Source: Oscillospiraceae bacterium
GTDB taxonomy: Bacteria; Bacillota; Clostridia; Oscillospirales; Ruminococcaceae
Assembly (NCBI GenBank): GCA_021200565.1
Contig: JAJQGJ010000011.1
Span: 1 to 64,000, forward strand
DNA: 64,000 bases
Reading direction: 5' to 3'
This document shows positions 34,242-41,248 of this stretch, piece by piece. The position numbers and the translations under genes were made by a program. Position 1 is the stretch's first letter. Every line of letters starts with the position of its first letter. Below the pieces are notes generated by a model. The model was not told the DNA's origin. It searched no databases and was given only the letters and a program-made list of their open reading frames with translations.

Positions 34242-34935
34242 AAAGCTCCGCCACCTGAGTTTCCTGCTTTGAAATGGAAATCTCAAGATTGCCGTTGCGG
34301 CAACGAAGCTGGTCGATAAATTCCTTTTCCTTTGACGGGTCTCTCAAAACGAGGTCGTAAGTAAGGCGGTAAAGGCTTCCCATATTGGTGGTCTTGACGT
34401 GGGTGAGCTCATACTCGGAGGTGTACTCCTTGAGGAGGTCGTCAAAAACTCCGGTGTAGTCAAGGTCTTCAGGGATGGTGATGTGAAGGGTCTTATACTT
34501 CTGTCCTCTCTTTCTCACTCCGAAGTCAAGAGTTGAGTAGAGCATGCTGACAGCTCCGAAGAGAACAGCACACAGGAACCCAAAGCCTATGTAGCCCATT
34601 CCGACGACAAGTCCCGTTCCCATTGCAAGAAAGATTGCAAGGATTTCTTTTGCAGTTCCGGCTGCAGAACGGAATCTTACCAAGCTGAATGCTCCTGCAA
34701 CTGCAACCGCAGTGCCGATATTGCCGTTTACCATCATTATTACAACGCACACAACCGCCGGTAATAGTGCGATTGTAGCGACAAAGCTCTTAGTGTATCT
34801 GGTCTTATACATGTAACATAACGCCAGAATCAGTCCAATGAGAAGCGCAGAAACCACGCAGGCTAAAAAGTCCAAAATAGCGATTATTGATGCGCTGTCT
34901 GAATCGAAAATTCCTTTGAAGATACTGTTAAGCAT
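34240..34935 (-). CDS. DUF4956 membrane protein
   Basis: 231 residues: three or four membrane helices in the first 130 residues, the signature AVAGAFSLVRFRSAAGTAKEI between helices, and a soluble C-terminal alpha/beta domain (KTLHITIPEDLDYTGVFDDLL...). The function of DUF4956 is unknown, but the family is found almost always next to VTC-domain proteins, suggesting a shared complex. The start overlaps the VTC gene by 8 bases, with GGAGG at the right distance. The soluble domain resembles a small ligand-binding fold, which is only an impression. Confidence 0.88.
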   Translation of the reverse strand: MLNSIFKGIFDSDSASIIAILDFLACVVSALLIGLILALCYMYKTRYTKSFVATIALLPAVVCVVIMMVNGNIGTAVAVAGAFSLVRFRSAAGTAKEILAIFLAMGTGLVVGMGYIGFGFLCAVLFGAVSMLYSTLDFGVRKRGQKYKTLHITIPEDLDYTGVFDDLLKEYTSEYELTHVKTTNMGSLYRLTYDLVLRDPSKEKEFIDQLRCRNGNLEISISKQETQVAEL

Positions 34936-35686
34936 AAAGACGTCCTCCGGTTGTTACTTTAATTGTGTTGACAGGTGCAGTCTTGTCAAGACTGTGTTCC
35001 TCAAACATTCTGCGATAGGCAGTGCCGTATTTCGAGAATGAGGTTTTGAAAATTCCAAGGTGATTGAGCTCGTGGCTCATCCAGAGAGGATACCCTCCGG
35101 AGGTTTTGATCTCCATGAGTGTCGCTCCCTCGGGAAGTATTGAAAGCCCATAAGCATCGCTTGAAAGCGAGAAGTCGTCCTGGCGGCAGAGAATGTTTTC
35201 GTCAAATGTGACTCTGAAATCCGAGCCGTCGTCCGAGTAGAAGGCTTCTCTTTCGTAGGAGATGAACATTGCAGGTCTTAAGTCGCCGTAGTAGTTGCGG
35301 AAATATTCAATTTCGTTCGCAATCTGCGAGTGAACCGGCAACGGAATTCCGTGCAAGAGACAGAGCGTTGCGTCTCCTGCCGGAAGCTCAAGCCGTCTTT
35401 TGTATACAACCGATTTGTATTTCTTCTTGAGCTCCACAAATGCCGGATCCTCAGGACCGGCTTTCCGGTAGCTGCGAAGCCTCAGCTTTTCCTTGTAGGT
35501 CGGGCTTTCGAGCGAATGCCTTATAAGGCGGTAGTTTTCTGTATCAAAATATATATTTCTTATCGTGGTTCTTCCATACTTGTCGAGCTCCATGTACGGT
35601 CTCATCGTTTCAAGCATTGCATACTTCTGAGCACGACTGAGCATGTATTTGACTTCATAGCGTTTGAACGTTGCCTGATAGTCCAT
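34928..35686 (-). CDS. VTC-domain (polyphosphate polymerase-like) protein
   Basis: 252 residues with the triphosphate tunnel fold pattern: RYEVKYML at the start, TIRNIYFDT, KLRLRSY, FVELKKKYKSVVYKRR and a late MEIKTSGGYP. These basic and acidic residues line the tunnel of the yeast Vtc4 polyphosphate polymerase. Bacterial homologues beside DUF4956 and CotH- or Cthe_2159-type proteins are of unproven activity; some may transfer phosphate to other acceptors. It has an AAAGGAGG ribosome site and is the first gene of the operon, preceded by a structured leader and a promoter with a two-component binding-site pattern. Confidence 0.9.
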   Translation of the reverse strand: MDYQATFKRYEVKYMLSRAQKYAMLETMRPYMELDKYGRTTIRNIYFDTENYRLIRHSLESPTYKEKLRLRSYRKAGPEDPAFVELKKKYKSVVYKRRLELPAGDATLCLLHGIPLPVHSQIANEIEYFRNYYGDLRPAMFISYEREAFYSDDGSDFRVTFDENILCRQDDFSLSSDAYGLSILPEGATLMEIKTSGGYPLWMSHELNHLGIFKTSFSKYGTAYRRMFEEHSLDKTAPVNTIKVTTGGRLYA

Positions 35687-35745
35687 TTTTGTCCTCCTTT
35701 ACGGTTTTGAGGGGTATTGCATAAAACTTTGAGGTGGGGGTTCCC

Positions 35746-35815
35746 TAAGACACATCCCGGAGTAGGCGTTCCGAAAGGAGTTCAGAAGGTGTACGAACAT
35801 GCAGGACGTGTCTTA
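35746..35815 (-). promoter_or_regulatory. Hairpin-rich 5' leader of the VTC operon
   Basis: On the minus strand TAAGACACGTCC pairs with GGGATGTGTCTTA, closing a 70-base domain with inner stems such as GTTC/GAAC. It lies between the promoter and the VTC start. It could stabilise the transcript or be a regulatory leader; no known class was recognised. Confidence 0.6.
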
Positions 35816-35827
35816 AGGATAGCTTAA

Positions 35828-35860
35828 ATTATACTTTACATTCCTTAATCTTACCTTAAA
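35828..35860 (-). promoter_or_regulatory. VTC operon promoter with an 11-bp direct-repeat operator
   Basis: TATAAT (minus strand, 35833-35828) has no proper -35 box; instead TTTAAGGTAAG-ATTAAGGAATG occupies 35860-35839, two direct half-sites 11 bp apart. This is how OmpR/PhoB-type regulators bind activated promoters. The same motif precedes the neighbouring response regulator gene. Confidence 0.75.
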
Positions 35861-35885
35861 TCAAGGTGAAAATGACGTCAAAGTT

Positions 35886-37160
35886 TTATGATGGAAGCGT
35901 GACTGTTATGAGAAGAGATTTCTCGTCCGCTGTAGATGCCGAAATCTTTCCCTTGTGAGCCGTGACAATAGCCGCTGCTATCGAAAGACCCAAGCCATAG
36001 CCTCCGGTCTGCGAGTTTCTGCTTTCGTCTGCACGGTAGAACCGGTCAAAGAGATGTGGCAGGCTTTCCTTGGGCATGTAAGGGCAGGTGTTGAACACCG
36101 TCAGCTTCACGCTGCCTCTTTGCTGCTCGAGCGTCAGTGTGATGCTTCCGTGCTCGTCCGAATACTTCATGGCGTTGTCAAGAAGTACCGAGAGAAGCCT
36201 TCTTATAGCTTTTTCGTCGCCATTAAGGCTTATCATCGGTTGAATTGAGCCGGATAAATTCTTTTCATGTGTTTTAGCGAGCGAGCGATATTCCTCCAGA
36301 ACCTCCTCGACAATGTCCGAAAGAGGGAAGTCGATCATCTGATACTGCGGCTCCGGCTCCTCCATTCTTGAAAGCATGATGAGGCTGTTTGTCATGTCTG
36401 TGAGCCTTGAAACCTGATTCTTGATGTCGCTGACCCACTCATTCTCACCGATGTCCATCTCGAGCACTTCGGCATCAGCACCGATGACAGTGAGTGGAGT
36501 CTTGAGGTCGTGACCTGCGTCGGTGATGAATCTGCGCTGTTTTTCATAGTTTTCCCAGAATGGCTTGACTATTCTTCCGGAAAGGAAAATAAGAAGAATA
36601 AGAACCATCACAAGTCCGGTAACAGAAATACCAAGGCTAGCTGTTACGACAGTTTTAAATGTCGAGAGATTTCTCGCACAGTCGAGAAATACAATAGTAG
36701 TTTCCGTCTCCGATTCGTAGACGAGATACCGGTAGTCGTCAAGGAAGCCTTTTGTCTTGCTTTTTGAAAGAGCAGCTTCGGCATATTCAACCGCCTGAGT
36801 GCTGTCGACAGCCGCAATCATTCCTGTATTCACAGATACGAGATCTCCCGCTCTGGTGTTGTAGGTGACTGTGAAGTATCTTGTCTCATATTCGAGCTCA
36901 GGCGATTCGAGAATGTCGTTCTGACGCCTTGTTACGTTGCCGTCATCACCGCCAGGTCCCATTGGACTGCCATCCGGCGGCGTTTCGTCCTTTTCCGGAA
37001 AGCTTCCGCCGTTGTCGGCTAAGAGAGTCAGTATAACATCCGCATCGTCGGTGATTCCTCGGTATGTCGCATATGCGATAACACCAACGACAATCGAAAG
37101 AACCACTATGAGAGAAAGCATCGTCGCACCGATGAGCTTAAGTCGCAGATTGTTAATCAT
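35886..37160 (-). CDS. Sensor histidine kinase
   Basis: 424 residues: membrane helix at about 13-35, an extracytoplasmic sensor region of about 150 residues with a Pro/Gly/Asp-rich stretch (PPDGSPMGPGGDDG), a second membrane helix near 185-205, the H-box DAGHDLKTPLTVI, and the ATP-binding N, G1 and G2 boxes (LLDNAMKYS, FDRFYRADESR, GGYGLGLSIA). It starts 8 bases before the end of the response regulator gene, with GGAGGAG upstream. The acidic sensor segment may detect cations or cationic compounds, which is inference. It probably controls the VTC operon next to it. Confidence 0.93.
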   Translation of the reverse strand: MINNLRLKLIGATMLSLIVVLSIVVGVIAYATYRGITDDADVILTLLADNGGSFPEKDETPPDGSPMGPGGDDGNVTRRQNDILESPELEYETRYFTVTYNTRAGDLVSVNTGMIAAVDSTQAVEYAEAALSKSKTKGFLDDYRYLVYESETETTIVFLDCARNLSTFKTVVTASLGISVTGLVMVLILLIFLSGRIVKPFWENYEKQRRFITDAGHDLKTPLTVIGADAEVLEMDIGENEWVSDIKNQVSRLTDMTNSLIMLSRMEEPEPQYQMIDFPLSDIVEEVLEEYRSLAKTHEKNLSGSIQPMISLNGDEKAIRRLLSVLLDNAMKYSDEHGSITLTLEQQRGSVKLTVFNTCPYMPKESLPHLFDRFYRADESRNSQTGGYGLGLSIAAAIVTAHKGKISASTADEKSLLITVTLPS

Positions 37161-37833
37161 CCGGAATCTCCTCCAACGAATATCCTGCGTTTCTCACTGC
37201 CTTGATCTGAATGTTTGCTTTCAGAGCGTCTAACTTTTTGCGCAAGTATGAGATATAAACCCACACGACGTTTATTTCCGAGTCGCTGTCATATCCCCAT
37301 ATTTTTTCTAAGAACCTTTCAGAAGGAATGATTGTGTGTGGATTGCTCATCAGGAATTCGAGCATCTGGAACTCCTTGTTGGCAAGCCTCAAGCTTCCAG
37401 ATGGAGTCGAGAGCTCAAAGGTCGCTCTGTCAAGAGTAACATTTCCGAACTTTATCTGTGAGCTCTGATGCTGGGTTGATGTCCTTGTCATCGCCCTGAT
37501 TCTCGCCAAAAGCTCCTGAGAGTTGAAAGGCTTCGTCAGGTAGTCGTTAGCTCCGAGATCCAGACCCGCAACCTTGTCGCTCACCTCCGAGCGTGCTGTG
37601 AGCATGAGAACGGGAACGGTATTGCCTTTTCCTCTCATCTCTTTCAGAACGGTGAAGCCGTCGACCTTCGGCATCATGATGTCGAGAATAACTCCGTCAT
37701 AGTTGTCCGCTTCGAGGAAGTCAAGCGCTTCCTGCCCGTCATAAACTGCATCAACCGAGTAGTTGTTTCTTTCGAGTATCGCAACCAACGCTTTTGACAG
37801 AGCCCTTTCATCCTCTGCTAAAAGAAGTCTCAT
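37153..37833 (-). CDS. OmpR/PhoB-family response regulator
   Basis: Start ATG 37833 follows GAGGGAGG; the 51 extra codons of the track run through its promoter. The 226-residue product has a receiver domain (LLAEDERALSKAL, LDIMMPKVDGF with the phospho-acceptor Asp, LTARSE, TKPF) and a winged-helix DNA-binding domain (NKEFQMLEFLM, VVWVYISYLRKKLD). It is co-transcribed with the kinase. Its own promoter contains the 11-bp direct repeat that is also found before the VTC gene, suggesting autoregulation and direct control of that operon. Confidence 0.95.
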   Translation of the reverse strand: MRLLLAEDERALSKALVAILERNNYSVDAVYDGQEALDFLEADNYDGVILDIMMPKVDGFTVLKEMRGKGNTVPVLMLTARSEVSDKVAGLDLGANDYLTKPFNSQELLARIRAMTRTSTQHQSSQIKFGNVTLDRATFELSTPSGSLRLANKEFQMLEFLMSNPHTIIPSERFLEKIWGYDSDSEINVVWVYISYLRKKLDALKANIQIKAVRNAGYSLEEIPDD

Positions 37834-37863
37834 GTTAATCCTCCCTCTAAGGTTCGTGTTTCT

Positions 37864-37899
37864 ATTATAATACAATTCCAACCTAAAATCTACCTTAAA
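37864..37899 (-). promoter_or_regulatory. Promoter and operator of the two-component system
   Basis: TATAAT (minus strand, 37869-37864) preceded by TTTAAGGTAGA-TTTTAGGTTGG (37899-37878), direct half-sites 11 bp apart that match the VTC-operon motif. Confidence 0.75.
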
Positions 37900-37917
37900 T
37901 TTAGGTGAATGTTCGAA

Positions 37918-37966
37918 AAAACATAAGAAAATGCAAAGACCGAAGCCCTCATATGACTTCGGTCTT
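37918..37966 (-). terminator. Terminator of rqcP
   Basis: AAGACCGAAG pairs with CTTCGGTCTT, followed on the minus strand by a T-rich tract TGCATTTTCTTATGTTTTTT. Confidence 0.85.
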
Positions 37967-37985
37967 AAGCTTATGAGTCCTGTCA

Positions 37986-38228
37986 TCAGGAAATAATCTC
38001 ATACTGAGCAGCAGCGGTTTCCTTCGTCGCATATTCCGAGACAGAAAGAACCCTCACCTTGAGTGGCGTCTTCCCGAGGTTAATCTCAAGGATGTCTCCA
38101 ACCTTGACCTCATATGATGCTCTTGCGGGCTTGCCGTTCGCCGAAATTCTTCCTGCATCGCATGCCTCATTGGCAACGGTTCTGCGCTTGATAAGACGGC
38201 TTACCTTTAAGTATTTATCGAGTCTCAT
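37986..38228 (-). CDS. rqcP: S4-domain RNA-binding protein, RqcP type
   Basis: 80 residues consisting of a single S4 domain: MRLDKYLKVSRLIKRRTVANEACDAGRI followed by VKVGDILEINLGKTPLKVRVL. The family (YabO/RqcP, related to Hsp15) works with RqcH on stalled 50S subunits, supporting alanine-tail addition in ribosome quality control. Adjacency to hup is the usual arrangement in Firmicutes and supports the assignment. A GGGAGAGA ribosome site is present. Confidence 0.9.
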   Translation of the reverse strand: MRLDKYLKVSRLIKRRTVANEACDAGRISANGKPARASYEVKVGDILEINLGKTPLKVRVLSVSEYATKETAAAQYEIIS

Positions 38229-38250
38229 ATTTATCTCTCCCTATCATTTC

Positions 38251-38282
38251 TAAAAAATAAAGCCGACGGGTGGGTCGGCTTT
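38251..38282 (-). terminator. Terminator between hup and rqcP
   Basis: Minus strand AAGCCGAC/GTCGGCTT with a 6-base loop, then TTATTTTTTA. Readthrough or a cryptic promoter is needed for rqcP. Confidence 0.88.
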
Positions 38283-38302
38283 TCCACGAATTACGTGTAT
38301 TA

Positions 38303-38572
38303 TCAGACAGACTCCTTAAGAGCCTTTCCGGGCTTGAAAGCAGGTACCTTTCTGGCAGGGATCTCAATCTTCTCGCCGGTTCTGGGGTTGATGCCCTCTT
38401 TAGCCTGACGCTCTCTAACTTCAAATGTTCCGAAACCGATGAGAGAAACCTTCTCGCCTTCGGAAAGAGCCTCGGTGATTGCGGCAACTACTGCTGATAC
38501 AGCCTTTTCTGAATCCTTCTTGGAAAGACCTGACTTATCCGCAACCTTGCTTACTAATTCAACTTTTGTCAT
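38303..38572 (-). CDS. hup: DNA-binding protein HU
   Basis: Start ATG 38572 ([20 protein letters not shown]) follows GGAGGAAGTC; the track start adds 15 unsupported codons. The 89-residue product has the HU signature [26 protein letters not shown], spanning the DNA-binding arm, and the FKPGKALK end. HU bends DNA and compacts the nucleoid. Normal length and motifs. The leader is about 90 bases. Confidence 0.97.
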   Translation of the reverse strand: MTKVELVSKVADKSGLSKKDSEKAVSAVVAAITEALSEGEKVSLIGFGTFEVRERQAKEGINPRTGEKIEIPARKVPAFKPGKALKESV

Positions 38573-38671
38573 GATGACTTCCTCCGTAATTATTTCGCCC
38601 GGCAGATGCAGATCCATAAGCTACAACTGCCCCGCAAATGCGCCGGTAATAACCGACAAATCGATATGTAT

Positions 38672-38700
38672 ATCTTACACTGATTTTTTTAAAAATACAA
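38672..38700 (-). promoter_or_regulatory. Promoter of hup
   Basis: Minus-strand TTGTAT (38700-38695), 17 bases, TAAGAT (38677-38672), in an A/T-rich region. Confidence 0.6.
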
Positions 38701-38705
38701 GAGTT

Positions 38706-40394
38706 TTAATAAAAAAATTGCGAGCGGATTCGATTTTTGTAGGTTATGTCCAATAATTCTGCCATCAAAATGTAGGTTATTATAGCAAATATAACAGAAA
38801 TCATAAGTGAAACTGCTCCCGACAGATATAATAGGGCATACTTGTAGATATAAGTCGAGGAAAAGCAGGAAATTGCACCCAACAGGCTGGGTATGATGAC
38901 GGAATATGAAAGTTTTGGCTTAGTTCCCGTGAGCCGGTAGAGGGCAACTACCGACAAAATACACATAACGAAATATGAAACTACTGTAGCCATAGCTGCA
39001 CCAGAAAGTCCAGTCGGATTTCCTGGAATGAAAACCATGTTGAGAGCGAGCTTCAGAATAGCTCCGCCTAAGTTGATTTTCAGCGGAATATCCGTCCTCC
39101 CGAGAGCCTGAAGCATCGAGCAGGCTGACCCCAGGACTGTCATGAAAGCCGTCGAAGTTGCCAGGATTGCAAGCGGCTTCGCTGACACCGAAACCTCCGC
39201 CATGCGGGACGGAAAAATGAGGCTCAGAATCTCCTCCGAATAAAGGCAAAGCCCCATTCCAGCCGGAATCGAAATATACAGAGACAGGCACATCACTCTT
39301 CTTATCTCTTTCGAGACAGCCTCCTTGTTTCCCCTTGCATTGTTTTCTGAGACTGAAGGAAAGGCACTTCTCCCGAAAACTGCGCATAAAGACGGCGCAA
39401 GAGTGAAAATAGACATTGAAAGCCCGGTAAACGAGCCGTAAAGAAAGCTCGGCAAATCCTTAAGGCTCACTCCGCTTTCAATTACCTGAGCATATTCTGA
39501 AATATACAGCTCCGGATTCTTTCTCAAGCTGTTCCCGATGAGCATCACTATCGTCGACAAATCAATAGTCCCAAGAAGACTCGACACAACAGATGCAAGC
39601 GATATAGGTGCGCAAAGCTTCACAAGCCGCTTTATAATCTCAGCCTTTTCGGCTCTTTCCGGATTTTCGCAGATGATGCCTCTGTCTTTCCGAAATTTTC
39701 CAAAAAGAATAAGGCTCAGCATTCCCGATAGGTCAGCTGCCGTCGTTCCCAATACAGCAGCGCAGGAAATGACCGGCAACGCCACCTCAAGAGCTTCAGC
39801 TTCTGATGAACAGTACACACCGAAAACAGCCTGACCGGCTTCAAAAAGTCCTAAAGCATAGCTTCTCACCGCCATAGAAAGCCCGAGCCCGACGATAAGC
39901 TTGACTATTGCGTCAACCGTCTGCGAAACTGACGACGGCGTCATATCTCCTAAGTCCTCGTAGTAGCCTCTGAGAATCGCTGTGATGGTTCCTAAGAACA
40001 CGCAAGGGGAGATAGCCATGATTGAAAGCTTCGCTTCCGGAATTCCTATGAGTCTGTTTGCAATGAATTCCGAGAAGAGCAGAGGAATAAGAGTGAGAAT
40101 AAGCCCGGCAGCTCCGAAAAACCAGACCGAAAGCTTTCTTATAAGAAGCATCCGCCGTTTGTTTCCGAAAGCCGAGCTCTCCGAAACCATCTGCGCCACG
40201 GCAATAGAAAGGCTTCCGGCACACAGCGAATAAAGCGGCATGAAAACGGCATAAGCTCCCGAATAGTAGCCGATACCTGTTCCACCCAAAAGATTTGTAA
40301 GCGGAATCTTCAAAAGAAGCCCTGCAGCCCTCGAAATAACGACAGAGACTAAAAGCACTACCGAACCGGCAAGCGCAGTTTTTTTAGTGCTCAA
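38706..40394 (-). CDS. MATE/MOP-superfamily flippase, SpoVB/MurJ-like
   Basis: 562 residues with about 14 membrane helices and the typical N-terminal VVISRAAGLLLKIPLTNLLGGTGIGYYSGAY pattern of SpoVB, Lipid II or oligosaccharide flippases. These proteins move polyprenyl-linked sugars across the membrane. In Firmicutes, SpoVB acts in cortex synthesis, and relatives (Amj/MurJ-type) in the vegetative wall; the choice cannot be made here. The start is TTG after AAAGGGTG. It has no polysaccharide genes nearby, which favours a wall or spore role. Confidence 0.88.
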   Translation of the reverse strand: MSTKKTALAGSVVLLVSVVISRAAGLLLKIPLTNLLGGTGIGYYSGAYAVFMPLYSLCAGSLSIAVAQMVSESSAFGNKRRMLLIRKLSVWFFGAAGLILTLIPLLFSEFIANRLIGIPEAKLSIMAISPCVFLGTITAILRGYYEDLGDMTPSSVSQTVDAIVKLIVGLGLSMAVRSYALGLFEAGQAVFGVYCSSEAEALEVALPVISCAAVLGTTAADLSGMLSLILFGKFRKDRGIICENPERAEKAEIIKRLVKLCAPISLASVVSSLLGTIDLSTIVMLIGNSLRKNPELYISEYAQVIESGVSLKDLPSFLYGSFTGLSMSIFTLAPSLCAVFGRSAFPSVSENNARGNKEAVSKEIRRVMCLSLYISIPAGMGLCLYSEEILSLIFPSRMAEVSVSAKPLAILATSTAFMTVLGSACSMLQALGRTDIPLKINLGGAILKLALNMVFIPGNPTGLSGAAMATVVSYFVMCILSVVALYRLTGTKPKLSYSVIIPSLLGAISCFSSTYIYKYALLYLSGAVSLMISVIFAIITYILMAELLDITYKNRIRSQFFY

Positions 40395-40454
40395 AATAAC
40401 ACCCTTTCTTCAAATAAGCTTTGTACAAGTTTATTTTCGGAAAGGGTGAGTTAT

Positions 40455-41219
40455 TCATGCCTTGGGCTTTCTCAGATAAGGTATGTAGAGAATTGTGATT
40501 ACAGCCGCTGCAGCAATAACTATTGCCAGGAAGTATAGCCGCCACTGATTTATATCTGTAAATGTCATCATCCAGTCCTGACTTCCTGTGACAAAGTAGT
40601 TTGTCGCAAAGTCCACGCTCACAAGCTCTCCGTCAATATACGTAGGAGAAGCGCAGAGTGAATTTATATAGATAGAAGAAAATCCAATAGCGTAGAAGAT
40701 TCCCATTGTTGTGGCATACTGCCGTCTTCCAAAGCGAGCCTCTCCCGACATCGGAATATACACGCCGAGGGTAACAAGCATCGTGTGGTAGAGGAAGAAC
40801 TGATACCCTAAGGGATGTGTAAAAGCCTGATCGGAAGTGATGCTGAAAGTGAATATCGTCGGAAGAAGGATGGCACCGATTGCACCTGCAATACATGTAG
40901 GGTACATAAACCCTAGAACCGTCTTTCTCAGCTTTTCGCTGCCTGTCAGCCTCGCTATGAAGATGAAGATAATCTGAATCGAACACAGGTTAAACGGAAG
41001 CTGGTTGAGCTCCAGATACGGCGTCATCATCGAACCGTCGCTTGACGGGACAAGCTTTATCATGCTCAATACTTTCGTAATCTCCGACAAAACAGCGATA
41101 ACGCAGCATACTGTCAGAACGTTTTTAAGCGGCGGTCTGTATTTTCTGAGAAAAACAATAGCGACTACAAACAGAACGACTGATATTCCTATCCATATAA
41201 AGTGATTGAGTGAGAACAT
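40455..41219 (-). CDS. YwaF-family (TIGR02206-type) integral membrane protein
   Basis: 254 residues with six to seven membrane helices, the segment LELNQLPFNLCSIQIIFIF and the later HPLGYQFFLYHTMLVTLGVY with His residues at helix ends. This pattern matches the YwaF/TIGR02206 family of unknown function. AAAGGAA precedes ATG 41219. It follows the topoisomerase genes on the same strand with a 29-base gap, so co-transcription is possible but a functional link is not obvious. Confidence 0.8.
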   Translation of the reverse strand: MFSLNHFIWIGISVVLFVVAIVFLRKYRPPLKNVLTVCCVIAVLSEITKVLSMIKLVPSSDGSMMTPYLELNQLPFNLCSIQIIFIFIARLTGSEKLRKTVLGFMYPTCIAGAIGAILLPTIFTFSITSDQAFTHPLGYQFFLYHTMLVTLGVYIPMSGEARFGRRQYATTMGIFYAIGFSSIYINSLCASPTYIDGELVSVDFATNYFVTGSQDWMMTFTDINQWRLYFLAIVIAAAAVITILYIPYLRKPKA

Positions 41220-41248
41220 TTGCGAGGATTCCTTTCAGTGCTGCGGGG

